NCBI RefSeq assembly: GCF_017873855.1
Contig: NZ_JAGGKR010000001.1
Location: 2,051,529-2,115,528, forward strand
Origin: Methanolinea mesophila
GTDB lineage: Archaea; Halobacteriota; Methanomicrobia; Methanomicrobiales; Methanospirillaceae
Reading direction: 5' to 3'
Length of the DNA stretch: 64,000 bases
In this document: one piece after another, positions 28,264 through 37,826 of the stretch
How the letters are laid out: every line of letters starts with the position of its first letter
Numbering within the stretch: the stretch's first letter is position 1
Made by a program: the position numbers and the translations under genes
The notes under the pieces: generated by a model
The model's input: only the letters and a program-made list of their open reading frames with translations
The model's database searches: none
Told to the model about the DNA's origin: nothing

Positions 28264-29355
28264 ATGGGAGACAAGAAAAGATTCACCTCCGGCCGGAAAC
28301 TGGACCATATCAGGATCTGTCTCGAGTCGGACGTAGAGCAGGGAGACCCGGGTTTTTCCGATGTCCGGCTGCTCCACGAGGCCCTCCCTGACTGTAATAT
28401 GGCGGAGATCAGGACGGGCGTCCGGTTCCTCGGACACGAGTTCTCGTCCCCCCTGTTCATCGCAGCGATGACGGGCGGGCACCCCGATACCAGGGAGGTA
28501 AACCGGACCCTGGCACGGGCGGCCCGGCACTTCGGGATCGGCATGGGTGTCGGGTCCCAGAGGGCGGCGCTGGAAAACCCGGAACTGGAAGATACCTACT
28601 CCGTGGTCAGGGAAGAGGCGCCGGACTCGTTCATCGTGGCAAACCTGGGGATCGTCCAGCTCCGTGACCACGGGACAGAATGGGCCGAGCGGGCGGTGGA
28701 GATGATCGATGCGGATGCCCTCGCCATCCACCTCAACTTCCTTCAGGAAGCCCTCCAGCCCGAAGGCGACCACAATGCCACAGGATGTTTCGGAGCGCTC
28801 GCAGACCTGTGCAGCGGGTTTTCCACCCCGGTGATCGTGAAGGAGACCGGGAGCGGGATCTCGGCCCCCACAGCCCGCCGCTGTTTCGGTATCGGGTGTG
28901 CGGCGATCGACGTGGGAGGCTCCGGAGGGACCTCCTGGCAGGCCATAGAGGGTGTCCGGGCCCGGGAGAGCCGGAAGGAGGAACATTCCGGCCTGGCCTC
29001 CATGGGCGAGACGTTCCGTGACTGGGGCATCCCTACGGTCGTGAGTATCTGTGAGGTAAACCGGGCCGGTGGCCCGGTGATCGCTACGGGAGGGATCCGC
29101 TCGGGGCTGGATATGGCCCGGGCGATCGTACTCGGCGCCGACCTCTGCGGGATGGCCCTCCCGCTTTTAAAACCGGCGCTTGAAGGCGATGAATCGTTAA
29201 ATAAAACTATCGAGGCATTTCTGCAGGAACTGAGGGTGGCCATGTTCTTAACCGGCTCAGGCACTCTGTCCGACCTGAGAACTACCAAAGCGACCATCAC
29301 CGGGGCTACCCGGGAGATGCTCGAATCCATTTCGGAGGAATATCATGGATATTGA
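28264..29355 (+). CDS. fni: Isopentenyl-diphosphate delta-isomerase, type 2 (FMN)
   Basis: 363 aa from the ATG at 28264, 2 bp after ipk. SSPLFIAAMTGGH, GMGVGSQRAALENPE, ALAIHLNFLQEALQPEGD, VKETGSGIS, VGGSGGTSW and IATGGIRSGLDMARA build the TIM-barrel FMN and substrate sites. It converts IPP to DMAPP. The end overlaps RNase J by 11 bp. Confidence 0.95.
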   Translation: MGDKKRFTSGRKLDHIRICLESDVEQGDPGFSDVRLLHEALPDCNMAEIRTGVRFLGHEFSSPLFIAAMTGGHPDTREVNRTLARAARHFGIGMGVGSQRAALENPELEDTYSVVREEAPDSFIVANLGIVQLRDHGTEWAERAVEMIDADALAIHLNFLQEALQPEGDHNATGCFGALADLCSGFSTPVIVKETGSGISAPTARRCFGIGCAAIDVGGSGGTSWQAIEGVRARESRKEEHSGLASMGETFRDWGIPTVVSICEVNRAGGPVIATGGIRSGLDMARAIVLGADLCGMALPLLKPALEGDESLNKTIEAFLQELRVAMFLTGSGTLSDLRTTKATITGATREMLESISEEYHGY

Positions 29356-30682
29356 AATAATTGCGGTGGGCGGCTATGACGAAGTCGGGAGAAATATGAC
29401 TGCCGTCCGCTGCGGCAAAGAAATTGTTATTTTGGATATGGGACTCCGCCTGGATCAGGTCATGATCCACGAAGAGGCGGAGGTGGAGAACCTTCACTCG
29501 CTGGACCTGATCCAGATGAAGGCGATCCCCGATGACACGCTGATGAACACCGTGGAAGGGACGGTAAAGGCTATCGTCTGCTCCCACGGGCACCTGGACC
29601 ATATCGGAGCGATCCCGAAACTGGCCCACCGGTACAACGCCCCCATTATCAGCACCCCCTATACGACGGAGCTGATCAGGCAGCAGATCGCCGGGGAGCA
29701 GAAGTTCGGGGTGAACAACAAGCTCTTCGCACTCAAGTCAGGGCAGCGCTACACGCTCTCGCAGCACCTCTCCCTGGAGTTCGTGCGAATGCAGCACTCC
29801 ATCATCGACACGGTGACGGTGGTCCTTCACACCCCCCACGGGGCGATCGTGTATGCCTGCGACTACAAGCTGGACCGGACCCCGGTGATAGGTGAGCCGC
29901 CGGATTTCGCCCGCCTGCGCCAGATCGGAAAAGAAGGCGTACTCGCGCTGATCGTGGAGAGTACCTACATCGACAACCGCGGGAGGGCCCCGAGCGAACG
30001 TATTGCCCGGGACCTGGTGCGGGACACTATAACCAGTTACGAGGACGATAAAAGCGCCATCATGGTGAGCACGTTTTCGTCCCACATCGCCAGGGTGAAG
30101 ACCATCGCCGAGTGCGCCCACGAGATAGGGCGAAAGCCGGTGCTGCTCGGCCGTTCGATGGAACGTTACAGTTCCACCGCGGAGCAGATGAAACTGGTCG
30201 GCTTCCCGGAGACCATGAGCATGTTCGGTAACCGGAGGACCGTGGACCGGACGCTCCGCCGGATGATGAAGATGGGGAAGGACAAGTTCGTCCCTATTAT
30301 CACCGGCCACCAGGGCGAACCGGGCTCGATCCTCACCAGGATCGCGCTCGGGGATACCCCCTATAAGGTGGACAAAGGGGACAAGGTCATCTTCTCGGCG
30401 AAGGTGATCCCAAACCCCATGAACTACGGCCAGCGGTACATGATCGAGGCCCATCTCGGAATGGCGGGGGCCAGGATCCTTCCCGACCTCCACGTCACCG
30501 GGCACGCCTACCGGGAGGACCACTACGAGTTCATCCACCTGTTAAACCCCCAGCACATCATCCCTGCCCACGGGCACATCAGGATGACCTCGGGGTATGC
30601 GGAGTTCACCGGGGAGATCGGGTACACCCTGCATAACGACGTACATGTACTATCAAACGGGCAACGCGTAAAACTGAAGTGA
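29345..30682 (+). CDS. rnj: Ribonuclease J (metallo-beta-lactamase / beta-CASP)
   Basis: 445 aa. IIAVGGYDEVGRNMTAV opens the lactamase fold, and the metal motif is CSHGHLDHIGAI. The beta-CASP segment includes the region FSSHIARVKTI. The end carries the late motif HIIPAHGHIRMTSG. Archaeal RNase J is a 5'-3' exoribonuclease for RNA decay and maturation. It starts inside fni and lies in the isoprenoid block, a recurrent euryarchaeal placement. Confidence 0.93.
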   Translation: MDIEIIAVGGYDEVGRNMTAVRCGKEIVILDMGLRLDQVMIHEEAEVENLHSLDLIQMKAIPDDTLMNTVEGTVKAIVCSHGHLDHIGAIPKLAHRYNAPIISTPYTTELIRQQIAGEQKFGVNNKLFALKSGQRYTLSQHLSLEFVRMQHSIIDTVTVVLHTPHGAIVYACDYKLDRTPVIGEPPDFARLRQIGKEGVLALIVESTYIDNRGRAPSERIARDLVRDTITSYEDDKSAIMVSTFSSHIARVKTIAECAHEIGRKPVLLGRSMERYSSTAEQMKLVGFPETMSMFGNRRTVDRTLRRMMKMGKDKFVPIITGHQGEPGSILTRIALGDTPYKVDKGDKVIFSAKVIPNPMNYGQRYMIEAHLGMAGARILPDLHVTGHAYREDHYEFIHLLNPQHIIPAHGHIRMTSGYAEFTGEIGYTLHNDVHVLSNGQRVKLK

Positions 30683-30693
30683 GGAATCAGGCA

Positions 30694-31656
30694 ATGGAGC
30701 TGAAAGAGTATCTGGAGAAGACCGCGCTGCAGGTTGACAAGATGATCAACCGCTATTTCGGGGACACATGCGACGACTTGGGAAAAGCGAGTGCGCACCT
30801 GCTGATGGCCGGAGGAAAACGGCTCCGGCCCGCGATGCTCCTGCTTGCGGCCGATGCGTGCGTGAAGGGCAGCAGCATCGATGTCATGCCTGCCGCGATC
30901 TCCCTGGAACTGACCCACAGCTTCACCCTGATCCATGACGACATCATGGACGAGGATACCGTCCGCCGTGGAGTACCCACGGTGCACACGGTATGGGACG
31001 AACCCACCGCCATCCTGGCCGGGGATGTCCTGTTTGCCAGTGCATTCGAGTTTCTCTGCCTGGCCGACGCCCCGGAGAACGCCAAGGTGCGGGCGGTCTC
31101 GATGCTTGCCCGGACCTGCATCGACATCTGCGAAGGACAGCACATGGACATGTCCTTCGAGACCCGCGACGACGTGTCGGAGGGTGAATACATGACCATG
31201 GTGGGGAAGAAGACGGGCGCACTCTACGCCGCCGCGGCGGGGATCGGAGGGATCCTTGCCGGTGGAAAGCCCACCTACATCGATGCCCTCTACCACTACG
31301 GGTACGGTATCGGGATGGCATTCCAGGTCCAGGACGATATCATCGATCTCATGGCGAGCAAGGAGATCAGCGGCAAAGACCAGGCCTCCGACCTCCGGGA
31401 AGGAAAACAGACGCTGATCAACATCAAGGCGAGGGAGAAGGGGATCGACCTCTCTCCCTACCGTAAGGAACTTACCCCGGAGGAGATCGATGAGGTCATC
31501 GCCCTGCTCCGGAAGGAGGGAGTGATCGACGAGGTGCAGGCGATCTCCCGGGACCTCGTGGACTCCGGGATCACCCGGATCGGGATCCTTCCGGATTCGC
31601 CCGAGAAACAGCTCCTCCTCTCCATGGGTTCGCACTTCATCACCCGGAGTTACTGA
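30694..31656 (+). CDS. idsA: Short-chain isoprenyl (geranylgeranyl) diphosphate synthase
   Basis: 320 aa from the ATG at 30694. GGKRLRPAMLLLAA, the first Asp-rich motif HDDIMDED and the second FQVQDDIIDL are all intact. The residues before the first motif (SFTLIHDD) favour C15/C20 products. It supplies the chains of archaeal ether lipids. It follows RNase J by 11 bp and precedes gltX by 2 bp. Confidence 0.94.
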   Translation: MELKEYLEKTALQVDKMINRYFGDTCDDLGKASAHLLMAGGKRLRPAMLLLAADACVKGSSIDVMPAAISLELTHSFTLIHDDIMDEDTVRRGVPTVHTVWDEPTAILAGDVLFASAFEFLCLADAPENAKVRAVSMLARTCIDICEGQHMDMSFETRDDVSEGEYMTMVGKKTGALYAAAAGIGGILAGGKPTYIDALYHYGYGIGMAFQVQDDIIDLMASKEISGKDQASDLREGKQTLINIKAREKGIDLSPYRKELTPEEIDEVIALLRKEGVIDEVQAISRDLVDSGITRIGILPDSPEKQLLLSMGSHFITRSY

Positions 31657-31658
31657 CC

Positions 31659-33347
31659 ATGGAAGGGGACCTCCATCGGATTCTTCTCTCTTTCGCGCTC
31701 CAGAACGCGGTGCGGCACGGGAGCGTGCCCCAGGCGGGTGCGGTGATGGGGGCGGTCATGAGCCGCCACCCCGAGCTCCGGCCCCGGGCGAAGGAGCTGT
31801 CCGGACTGATCCGGGAGACCCTCTCGGAGGTCCAGGCCCTTTCTCCGGAAGAGAGGATGGACCGGCTCCGGGAGATCGCCCCGGACCTCCTGGAAGACCT
31901 CTCGAAAACCCGGGAACACATCAAGGAGCTCCCCGCGCTCGAAGGCGCGGAACAGGGTGTAGTGATGCGGTTCGCCCCCAACCCCAGCGGTCCCCTCCAT
32001 CTCGGCCACGCCCGCGCGGCGGTGCTGAATGACGAGTACGTGAAGCGCTACGGGGGGAGGTACATCCTCCGGATCGAGGATACCGACCCGAAGAGGGTCG
32101 ATACGGACGCCTACCGGATGGTGCAGGAGGACATCGAATGGCTCGGGCTCGGGATCACCGATATCGTCTACCAGAGCGACCGGTTCGACCTGTATTACGA
32201 CCTGGGGAGGCAGCTCATCTCACTCGGCGGGGCCTACGTCTGTACCTGCGAGAACGAGCAGTTCAAGGAACTGAAGCTCAAAAAGACCGCATGCCCCTGC
32301 AGGGCGCTCTCCGTGGAGGAAAACCTTGAACTCTTCGATAAGATGCTCGCCGGGGAGTTCTACGAAGGAGCCGCGTCGGTCCGGGTAAAGACCGACCTCG
32401 CCCACCCGGATCCCGCGATGCGGGACTTCCCCGCATTCCGCATTCTCAATTCGCCTCCCCACCCCCGGAAGGAGGCCCTCGTATACCCCCTGATGAACTT
32501 CTCGGTGACGGTCGACGACCACCTCCTCGGGGTGACCCACGTGATCAGGGGCAAGGACCACATCGCCAATACACGGAGGCAGCGGTTCATCTTCGAGTAT
32601 TTCGGGTGGACGCCTCCTGTCTACCGGCATTACGGGAGGATGGGGATCGAGGGCGTAGTCCTCTCCACTTCCCAGATGCGGGAAGGGATCCGTGCCGGAG
32701 TCTACCAGGGATGGGACGACATCCGGCTGGGGACGCTCCGGGCCCTCGCCCGCAGGGGTATCACGAAGGACGCGGTGCGCCAGGCGATGCTTGATATCGG
32801 GAGCGGGGAGACCGACATTTCGTTCTCCTGGGACAACCTCTACGCCAGGAACCGCGAACTGGTCGACCCGGTGGCCCACCGCTACTTCTTCGTGCCCCGG
32901 GCGGTCCTCTTTTCCATCAGGGAGGCTCCCCCGCACACCGCCCATGCCCTTCTCCACCCCGGCGACCCCACCCAGGGGCAGAGGACGCTCCATTTCACCG
33001 GGGAAGCGCTGCTCCCCGAGGCAGAACTCGCGCCCGGGGTGAAGATGCTCCGTTTGAAGGACCTCTTCAACATCGGGGTCGAATGGACCACCGAAGGACG
33101 AGTCCTTACTTACAAGGGCGACTCGCTTGCGGATGCACGGTCGGAGAAGGCCCCAATCATCCAGTGGCTCCCCCCGGAAGAAGCGGTGCCCTGCACCCTG
33201 GTGACCCAGGAAGGGGAGCAGAAGGGATACTGCGAACCGGGGGCCGCCATGGAGGAAGGGAAGGTGGTCCAGTTCGAGCGGACCTGTTTTGCGAGGATCG
33301 ACACGGTTTCCCGGGAAGGTATTATAGCCTATTTCACTCACAAGTAG
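31659..33347 (+). CDS. gltX: Glutamyl-tRNA synthetase (archaeal type)
   Basis: 562 aa. An archaeal N-terminal helical extension (about residues 1-95) comes before the class I core FAPNPSGPLHLGHARAA (HIGH is HLGH). The KMSKS equivalent is STSQM in VVLSTSQMREGI. The anticodon end is beta-barrel, as in GlnRS, not the bacterial helical form. Methanogens normally use it to charge both tRNA-Glu and tRNA-Gln, with GatDE correcting the latter. Confidence 0.95.
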   Translation: MEGDLHRILLSFALQNAVRHGSVPQAGAVMGAVMSRHPELRPRAKELSGLIRETLSEVQALSPEERMDRLREIAPDLLEDLSKTREHIKELPALEGAEQGVVMRFAPNPSGPLHLGHARAAVLNDEYVKRYGGRYILRIEDTDPKRVDTDAYRMVQEDIEWLGLGITDIVYQSDRFDLYYDLGRQLISLGGAYVCTCENEQFKELKLKKTACPCRALSVEENLELFDKMLAGEFYEGAASVRVKTDLAHPDPAMRDFPAFRILNSPPHPRKEALVYPLMNFSVTVDDHLLGVTHVIRGKDHIANTRRQRFIFEYFGWTPPVYRHYGRMGIEGVVLSTSQMREGIRAGVYQGWDDIRLGTLRALARRGITKDAVRQAMLDIGSGETDISFSWDNLYARNRELVDPVAHRYFFVPRAVLFSIREAPPHTAHALLHPGDPTQGQRTLHFTGEALLPEAELAPGVKMLRLKDLFNIGVEWTTEGRVLTYKGDSLADARSEKAPIIQWLPPEEAVPCTLVTQEGEQKGYCEPGAAMEEGKVVQFERTCFARIDTVSREGIIAYFTHK

Positions 33348-33401
33348 TGTAAAGGGCATACAATCTCCCCGGGGCACTTCCCGGGTCCGGGTGGCATCGT
33401 C

Positions 33402-35054
33402 ATGGTTACCAAGTTCCGTCGCTACTGGCAGATCGCGGACATTCTTTTCAAATACGAGTACGGGATCTTCGTCCAGCGGCTGTTTCCCGGAGTGCACCGG
33501 TTCCGGAGGTGCAGGAAGTGCCCGGTGGAGACGGTCTCGAGCGAGTATGCCCGGGCACGCCTGGCGATCGAGGAACTCGGCCCCACCTACATCAAGTTCG
33601 GGCAGATCCTCTCCACCCGGCAGGACCTCCTTCCCCCCGGCCTTATCAAAGAGCTGAAGAAACTCCAGGACCACACCAACCCCCTCCCGTTCGAGACGAT
33701 CCGGCCTGTGATCGAGGCGCAATGTCCCCAGGGGTGCGGGGCGTTCTCCTGGATCGACGAGACGCCTCTCGCTTCTGCTTCAATCGCCCAGGTCCACAGG
33801 GCGAGGCTGCAGGACGGCACCGAGGTAGTCCTCAAGGTCCGTCGGCCGGGGATCCAGGACATCATAGAGACCGACCTGGTAATCCTGGAAAATGCCGCCC
33901 GGCGGTCGGGATCCGCCTTCCCCGAGTGGAAGGTCTACAACCCCGAAGGCCTCGTCGGGGAATTCGCGGTGCAGATACGAAAAGAACTCGATTTCGTTCT
34001 TGACGGGAAGAACGCCGACCGCCTCCGGAAGAACATGCGGGAGGTCGAGGGTGTCAGGGTCCCCTTCGTATACTGGGAATACAGCACCCCCGAGCTCCTG
34101 GTAATGGAGTTCATCGACGGTGTCCGGGTGGACGACCTGGAGAAGATCGCGGAGTTCGGGGTATCCCGGTGGAAGATCGCTGAGCACGGGTTTAATGCCT
34201 ATATGACCCAGATCTTCGAGGACGGGTTCTTCCACGGCGACCCCCACCCCGGAAACCTCCTGGTGACCCGCGATGGCGAACTGGTCTTTTTAGATTTCGG
34301 CATCGTTGGCATCATCCGCCCGGAGCGGAGGATCTGGTTCATCGGGGTGATCAACAGCATGGTGGAGAAGAACCCCACCATGCTGGTCAAGTCCCTCGAG
34401 TCGCTCGGGGTGATAATCCCGGAGGAATACAGGGAAGATCTCCGTGACGACCTCTACGTGGCCATGCTGGACTCGGAAGGGACCACCATCGGGCAGTACA
34501 GTTTCTCGGGGATGGCCAACGGCCTGACTGATATCCTGCGCAAATACCAGATCGTGGTTCCGAGCAACCTTATGCTGATGCTGAAGGTGATCATCATGGT
34601 CCTGGACGTGGGCGTGACGCTCGACCCGAAGTTCGATTTCCTCACCCACACCCAGGCCTTCATGGGCCAGCTCTCCCGGAGGTCCTCCATCATGGACTAC
34701 CTGTTCAAGAGGGGCACCGGATCGGTGGTCGAGGCTATCGACGGGCTCCTCGATACCCCGCGAAGCCTCAACATGATGGTAAAGCAGCTCGCCACCGGGG
34801 CGATAAAGCTCGATATCGAGCACGAGTTCCTTCACCTCCAGGACTCGCTGGAGCGCACAAGCGACAAGATCCTTATCGGGCTTATCATCGCCGGGATGCT
34901 CGTAGGGTCGTCCTATATCCTCCAGGCCGCGACAAATCTAATCGTCCCGGACATTGTGGTTCTCCTCTCCTCGCTCACCTACATCGCCGCGATCATCATC
35001 GGGTTCTACGCGGTGTATCACGTGCTTTTCGCCGTGGGAAGGCAGAGGAAATAA
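33402..35054 (+). CDS. UbiB/ABC1/AarF-type protein kinase-like membrane protein
   Basis: 550 aa. The family KxGQ motif is in [16 protein letters not shown]. An Ala-rich nucleotide loop ([13 protein letters not shown]), catalytic [10 protein letters not shown] and metal-binding DFGIVG are visible. Two C-terminal TM helices lie at about 485-505 and 515-545. UbiB proteins support quinone or other prenyl-lipid metabolism through an unusual ATPase activity. Methanogens of this order lack ubiquinone, so the role here is open. It is 54 bp after gltX, near the prenyl synthase. Confidence 0.92.
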   Translation: MVTKFRRYWQIADILFKYEYGIFVQRLFPGVHRFRRCRKCPVETVSSEYARARLAIEELGPTYIKFGQILSTRQDLLPPGLIKELKKLQDHTNPLPFETIRPVIEAQCPQGCGAFSWIDETPLASASIAQVHRARLQDGTEVVLKVRRPGIQDIIETDLVILENAARRSGSAFPEWKVYNPEGLVGEFAVQIRKELDFVLDGKNADRLRKNMREVEGVRVPFVYWEYSTPELLVMEFIDGVRVDDLEKIAEFGVSRWKIAEHGFNAYMTQIFEDGFFHGDPHPGNLLVTRDGELVFLDFGIVGIIRPERRIWFIGVINSMVEKNPTMLVKSLESLGVIIPEEYREDLRDDLYVAMLDSEGTTIGQYSFSGMANGLTDILRKYQIVVPSNLMLMLKVIIMVLDVGVTLDPKFDFLTHTQAFMGQLSRRSSIMDYLFKRGTGSVVEAIDGLLDTPRSLNMMVKQLATGAIKLDIEHEFLHLQDSLERTSDKILIGLIIAGMLVGSSYILQAATNLIVPDIVVLLSSLTYIAAIIIGFYAVYHVLFAVGRQRK

Positions 35055-35760
35055 AGGCAAAGAGCACGAATCAGCCGGGGAAAAGCAGGAAATACCGTTG
35101 TCAGACTCATCGTCGCCCGGGAGCTTTCGTGAATGGACCTTGCTCTGTCGCATTTAAAGGAAAATCAACAGGAATAATCCCTTGCACTTGTCGGCAGCAA
35201 TCAGTGGTCCACGGGGAAAGAACATTCTACAGGGGTACCCTTGTTCACTTGTCTCCATTCTGCCGCTTTTCCGCTGACCGGGCAGAAATGAATTTCAGCA
35301 CCGTCGAGTTTTGTCAGCATGCAGGGTTTTTCGCACTGTTCGCATCTTAATATTCTCATCACGTATATCCACCGCCGTTCCTTTCAGTGATGACAGAGGA
35401 AATATATATATTTAATTCATAATATCGTAACTATCGATGAATAATATTGAGAAATATTTAGATCCCGAAGGGTAGGAATGTCCCAAGGGAACGGGGCTTT
35501 TGCCTGTCATCGGTTTCGACCCCCGGAGAAATTTGTTCCTTCATCCTCCTTTGTGATTTTCCGGAGATCTGGGGACGTCCTCCTTCCAGATACATCTCCA
35601 GTCATTTAATGCTTCTGTTGAAACGGGCCTTATTGGATGCAGTCCCAATGATTCAACTCACATGGGCAAAAAAAGGCCGGGACTGCATGCGTGGAAAATC
35701 TGAAAAATCTGACGGGAAGCAGGAATACACAGACGGAGAAAACCCTTCGCTCTCCCCCAG
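35055..35760 (+). other. 706-bp gap without genes, AT-rich, possible RNA
   Basis: No frame longer than about 70 codons looks coding on either strand. AATATATATATTTAATT (35401-35417) is a strong TATA-like element. Downstream the sequence has short hairpin-like elements CCCGAAGGG and TCCCAAGGGA near 35463-35490. A perfect 10-bp inverted repeat, ATGCAGTCCC (35637-35646) with GGGACTGCAT (35679-35688), encloses a 32-nt loop with a run of A. A small RNA or a decayed gene is possible. Confidence 0.5.
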
Positions 35761-36039
35761 TTATTCCTTCCTGTAATAGAGGTTACAGTGGCAACTGCCT
35801 TCCTGCTCGATCTCTTCCTCGTGGAAGACACAGGGGCAGACAATGGCCTTGTCCTTCTCCTTGTCCCCGCTCCGCAGCCGGCAGGGGCAGTAGCGCTCCC
35901 CGAACTTCGCCTCGTTCCTTGCCAGGCCCTTGACCACGATATTCAGTCGTTTCTGGTCGGGGTTTAAGGCCAGGTGGTGCTTTTCCGCATAGTTCCTGGC
36001 CCATTCCAGTATCTCGATCTCCTTCTCGTCCTCGCTCAT
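35761..36039 (-). CDS. Ferredoxin-thioredoxin reductase catalytic-subunit-like protein
   Basis: 92 aa from the ATG at 36039; a GTG two codons upstream overlaps the purQ stop. Six conserved cysteines are arranged as CPC (51/53), CPC (68/70) and CHC (83/85), the FTR beta pattern holding a 4Fe-4S cluster beside a redox disulfide. In methanogens such proteins pass electrons from ferredoxin to thioredoxins. It is the last gene after purS and purQ, probably co-transcribed. A poly-T on this strand follows at about 35675-35668. Confidence 0.9.
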   Translation of the reverse strand: MSEDEKEIEILEWARNYAEKHHLALNPDQKRLNIVVKGLARNEAKFGERYCPCRLRSGDKEKDKAIVCPCVFHEEEIEQEGSCHCNLYYRKE

Positions 36040-36041
36040 GC

Positions 36042-36746
36042 TCACTTCGCCTCGTTCCGCTCGATATGCCGTATCATGGAGAGGAATATCTTCTCCCCGT
36101 CCTTTGAGCCGAGGATCTCTTCGGACGCCCGCTCGGGGTGGGGCATCATGGCCATCACGTTCCTCTTCCCGGAGAGGATCCCGGTGATATTGCCCGCGGA
36201 CCCGTTCGGGTTGCTCTCCGGGGTGACCTCGCCGTCAGGGGTGCAGAACCGGAACGTGATCCGGTCGTCCCGTTCAAGATCCCTGCAGATCTGCTCGGGT
36301 GCCACGTACCTCCCCTCCTTGTGGGCGATGGGGATCCCGACGACCTCTCCCTTCCGGTAGAGCGAGGTGAACGGCGAGTCCGTGGTCTCCACCCTCAGGT
36401 GCACCGGCCTGCAGATGAACTTGGGATAGGCGTTGATGGTGAACATCCCCGGGATGAGCCCGCTCTCGTCGAGGATCTGGGCGCCGTTGCAGATCCCGAG
36501 GACGAGTTTCCCTTTCTCCGCGTGCCGGACGATATCCGCCATCACCGGGGTCCGGGCGGCGATCGCCCCCGCCCGGAGGTAGTCCCCGTAGGAGAACCCG
36601 CCGGGGATGATCACCGCGTCGTAGGAGGGGTCGAGCCTCGATTTGAACCATACCAGGTCGGTGTCCACCCCGCAGATCTCGGAGAGCACGTACTCGGCGT
36701 CACGGTCGCAGTTGCTCCCCCCGAACTGGATGACGGCGAATTTCAT
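36042..36746 (-). CDS. purQ: Phosphoribosylformylglycinamidine synthase subunit PurQ
   Basis: 234 aa from the ATG at 36746 (MKFAVIQFGGSNCDRD). Upstream in-frame residues overlap purS and are not coding. It is a class I glutamine amidotransferase: nucleophile motif VLGICNGAQIL and catalytic HPE in MMPHPERAS. It delivers ammonia to PurL in the fourth purine step. The ATG overlaps the purS stop by 4 bp. PurL is not in the window. Confidence 0.95.
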   Translation of the reverse strand: MKFAVIQFGGSNCDRDAEYVLSEICGVDTDLVWFKSRLDPSYDAVIIPGGFSYGDYLRAGAIAARTPVMADIVRHAEKGKLVLGICNGAQILDESGLIPGMFTINAYPKFICRPVHLRVETTDSPFTSLYRKGEVVGIPIAHKEGRYVAPEQICRDLERDDRITFRFCTPDGEVTPESNPNGSAGNITGILSGKRNVMAMMPHPERASEEILGSKDGEKIFLSMIRHIERNEAK

Positions 36747-36988
36747 CCGCTGACCTCGATGGTGTACTGGTGTATCACCGGGTTTGCGAGCAGCCGTTCG
36801 CACATCTTGGCTGCCATCGCTTCGGCCTCTTGTACATCCTTCGCCTCGAACCCGATGAAGAAGAGTTTCGCCGAGGTCAGGGTGTCGGTCTTGTATCCAA
36901 GGTTGGCAAGGGCGTGCTGAATCGCCCGGGCTTCGGGGTCGAGCATCCCTTCCTTGAGGGCTATGGTAATTTTTGCCTGGTAGTGCAT
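36743..36988 (-). CDS. purS: Phosphoribosylformylglycinamidine synthase subunit PurS
   Basis: 81 aa, complete. MHYQAKITIALKEGMLDPEA, then AIQHALANLGY and FIGFEAKDVQEAE, and the C-terminal NPVIHQYTIEV are the usual PurS sequence. It bridges PurQ and PurL in the FGAM synthase complex. It is the first gene of the purS-purQ-FTR unit. GGAGGAACATTCG stands just before the ATG. Confidence 0.95.
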   Translation of the reverse strand: MHYQAKITIALKEGMLDPEARAIQHALANLGYKTDTLTSAKLFFIGFEAKDVQEAEAMAAKMCERLLANPVIHQYTIEVSG

Positions 36989-37121
36989 CGAATGTTCCTC
37001 CTTTCCGTGAACGTGATCGGCATGTTCATCCTGCCACGCGTGGGTCCGGGCCGCAGAGGTCCGTCCTGCACACGATCACATTCACCTTCATAGCATATAC
37101 GTCGGACGATCGCCCGGGAGG

Positions 37122-37826
37122 TTACGAGAGGATCCTCTCGCTCACCCGGCGATAGACCTCCATCACGTCCCCCTTGCCGAAACGGAATACGTCCTTGTCC
37201 AGGGACTCTCCGGTCTTCTTGTCCCAGAGCCGCATGGAGTCCATGCTGATCTCGTCCCCCAGGTAGACCCCGTCTTTTCCTCTCCCGAACTCGATCTTGA
37301 AGTCCACCAGGGTGATCCCCAGCGAGTCGAAGAGTGCGGCGAGGACCGAGTTTACCCGCAACGCCTCACGCTTTATGGTCGCGAGCTCCTCCGGGGTCGA
37401 GAGTCCCAGGGCGAAGATAAGGTCGTCGTTCAGCATGGGGTCGTGGCGGGCGTCGTCCTTGAGGTCGATCACGATAACGGGAGGGTCGAGGGGGGTACCC
37501 TCCTTTATGGGATAGTTCCGTGCCATTGACCCTGCGGCGACGTTCCGCACGATGACCTCGAGGGGGATCATCTCCAGCCTCCGGACGAGCATGGTCGACC
37601 GGTCCATCATGCCGATAAGGTGGGTCTTCACATGGTGGCGCTCGAGATAGCGGAACAGGTACTCCGAAACCCGGGCGTTGAACGCCCCCTTCTCGGAGAG
37701 CACCTCTTTCTTTCCCCCGTCGAACGCGGTGATGTCGTCCCTGAATTTTACCAGCAGTACGTCGTCCTCGTCGGTCAGGTACACCGATTTGGCTTTTCCG
37801 GAGTAGAGCAGCTCTCCCTGTTTCAC
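37122..37826 (-). CDS. purC: SAICAR synthetase
   Basis: 234 aa from GTG 37826, with GGAGAGGACCGC before it. The upstream open frame is cofG antisense-frame noise. LLYSGKAKSVYLTDEDD, DDITAFDGGKKEVL, VIVRNVAAGSMARNY and LVDFKIEFGRG are PurC landmarks. It joins aspartate to CAIR in purine synthesis. The start overlaps the cofG stop (GTGA), so cofG and purC form one unit mixing F420 and purine pathways. Confidence 0.95.
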   Translation of the reverse strand: MKQGELLYSGKAKSVYLTDEDDVLLVKFRDDITAFDGGKKEVLSEKGAFNARVSEYLFRYLERHHVKTHLIGMMDRSTMLVRRLEMIPLEVIVRNVAAGSMARNYPIKEGTPLDPPVIVIDLKDDARHDPMLNDDLIFALGLSTPEELATIKREALRVNSVLAALFDSLGITLVDFKIEFGRGKDGVYLGDEISMDSMRLWDKKTGESLDKDVFRFGKGDVMEVYRRVSERILS

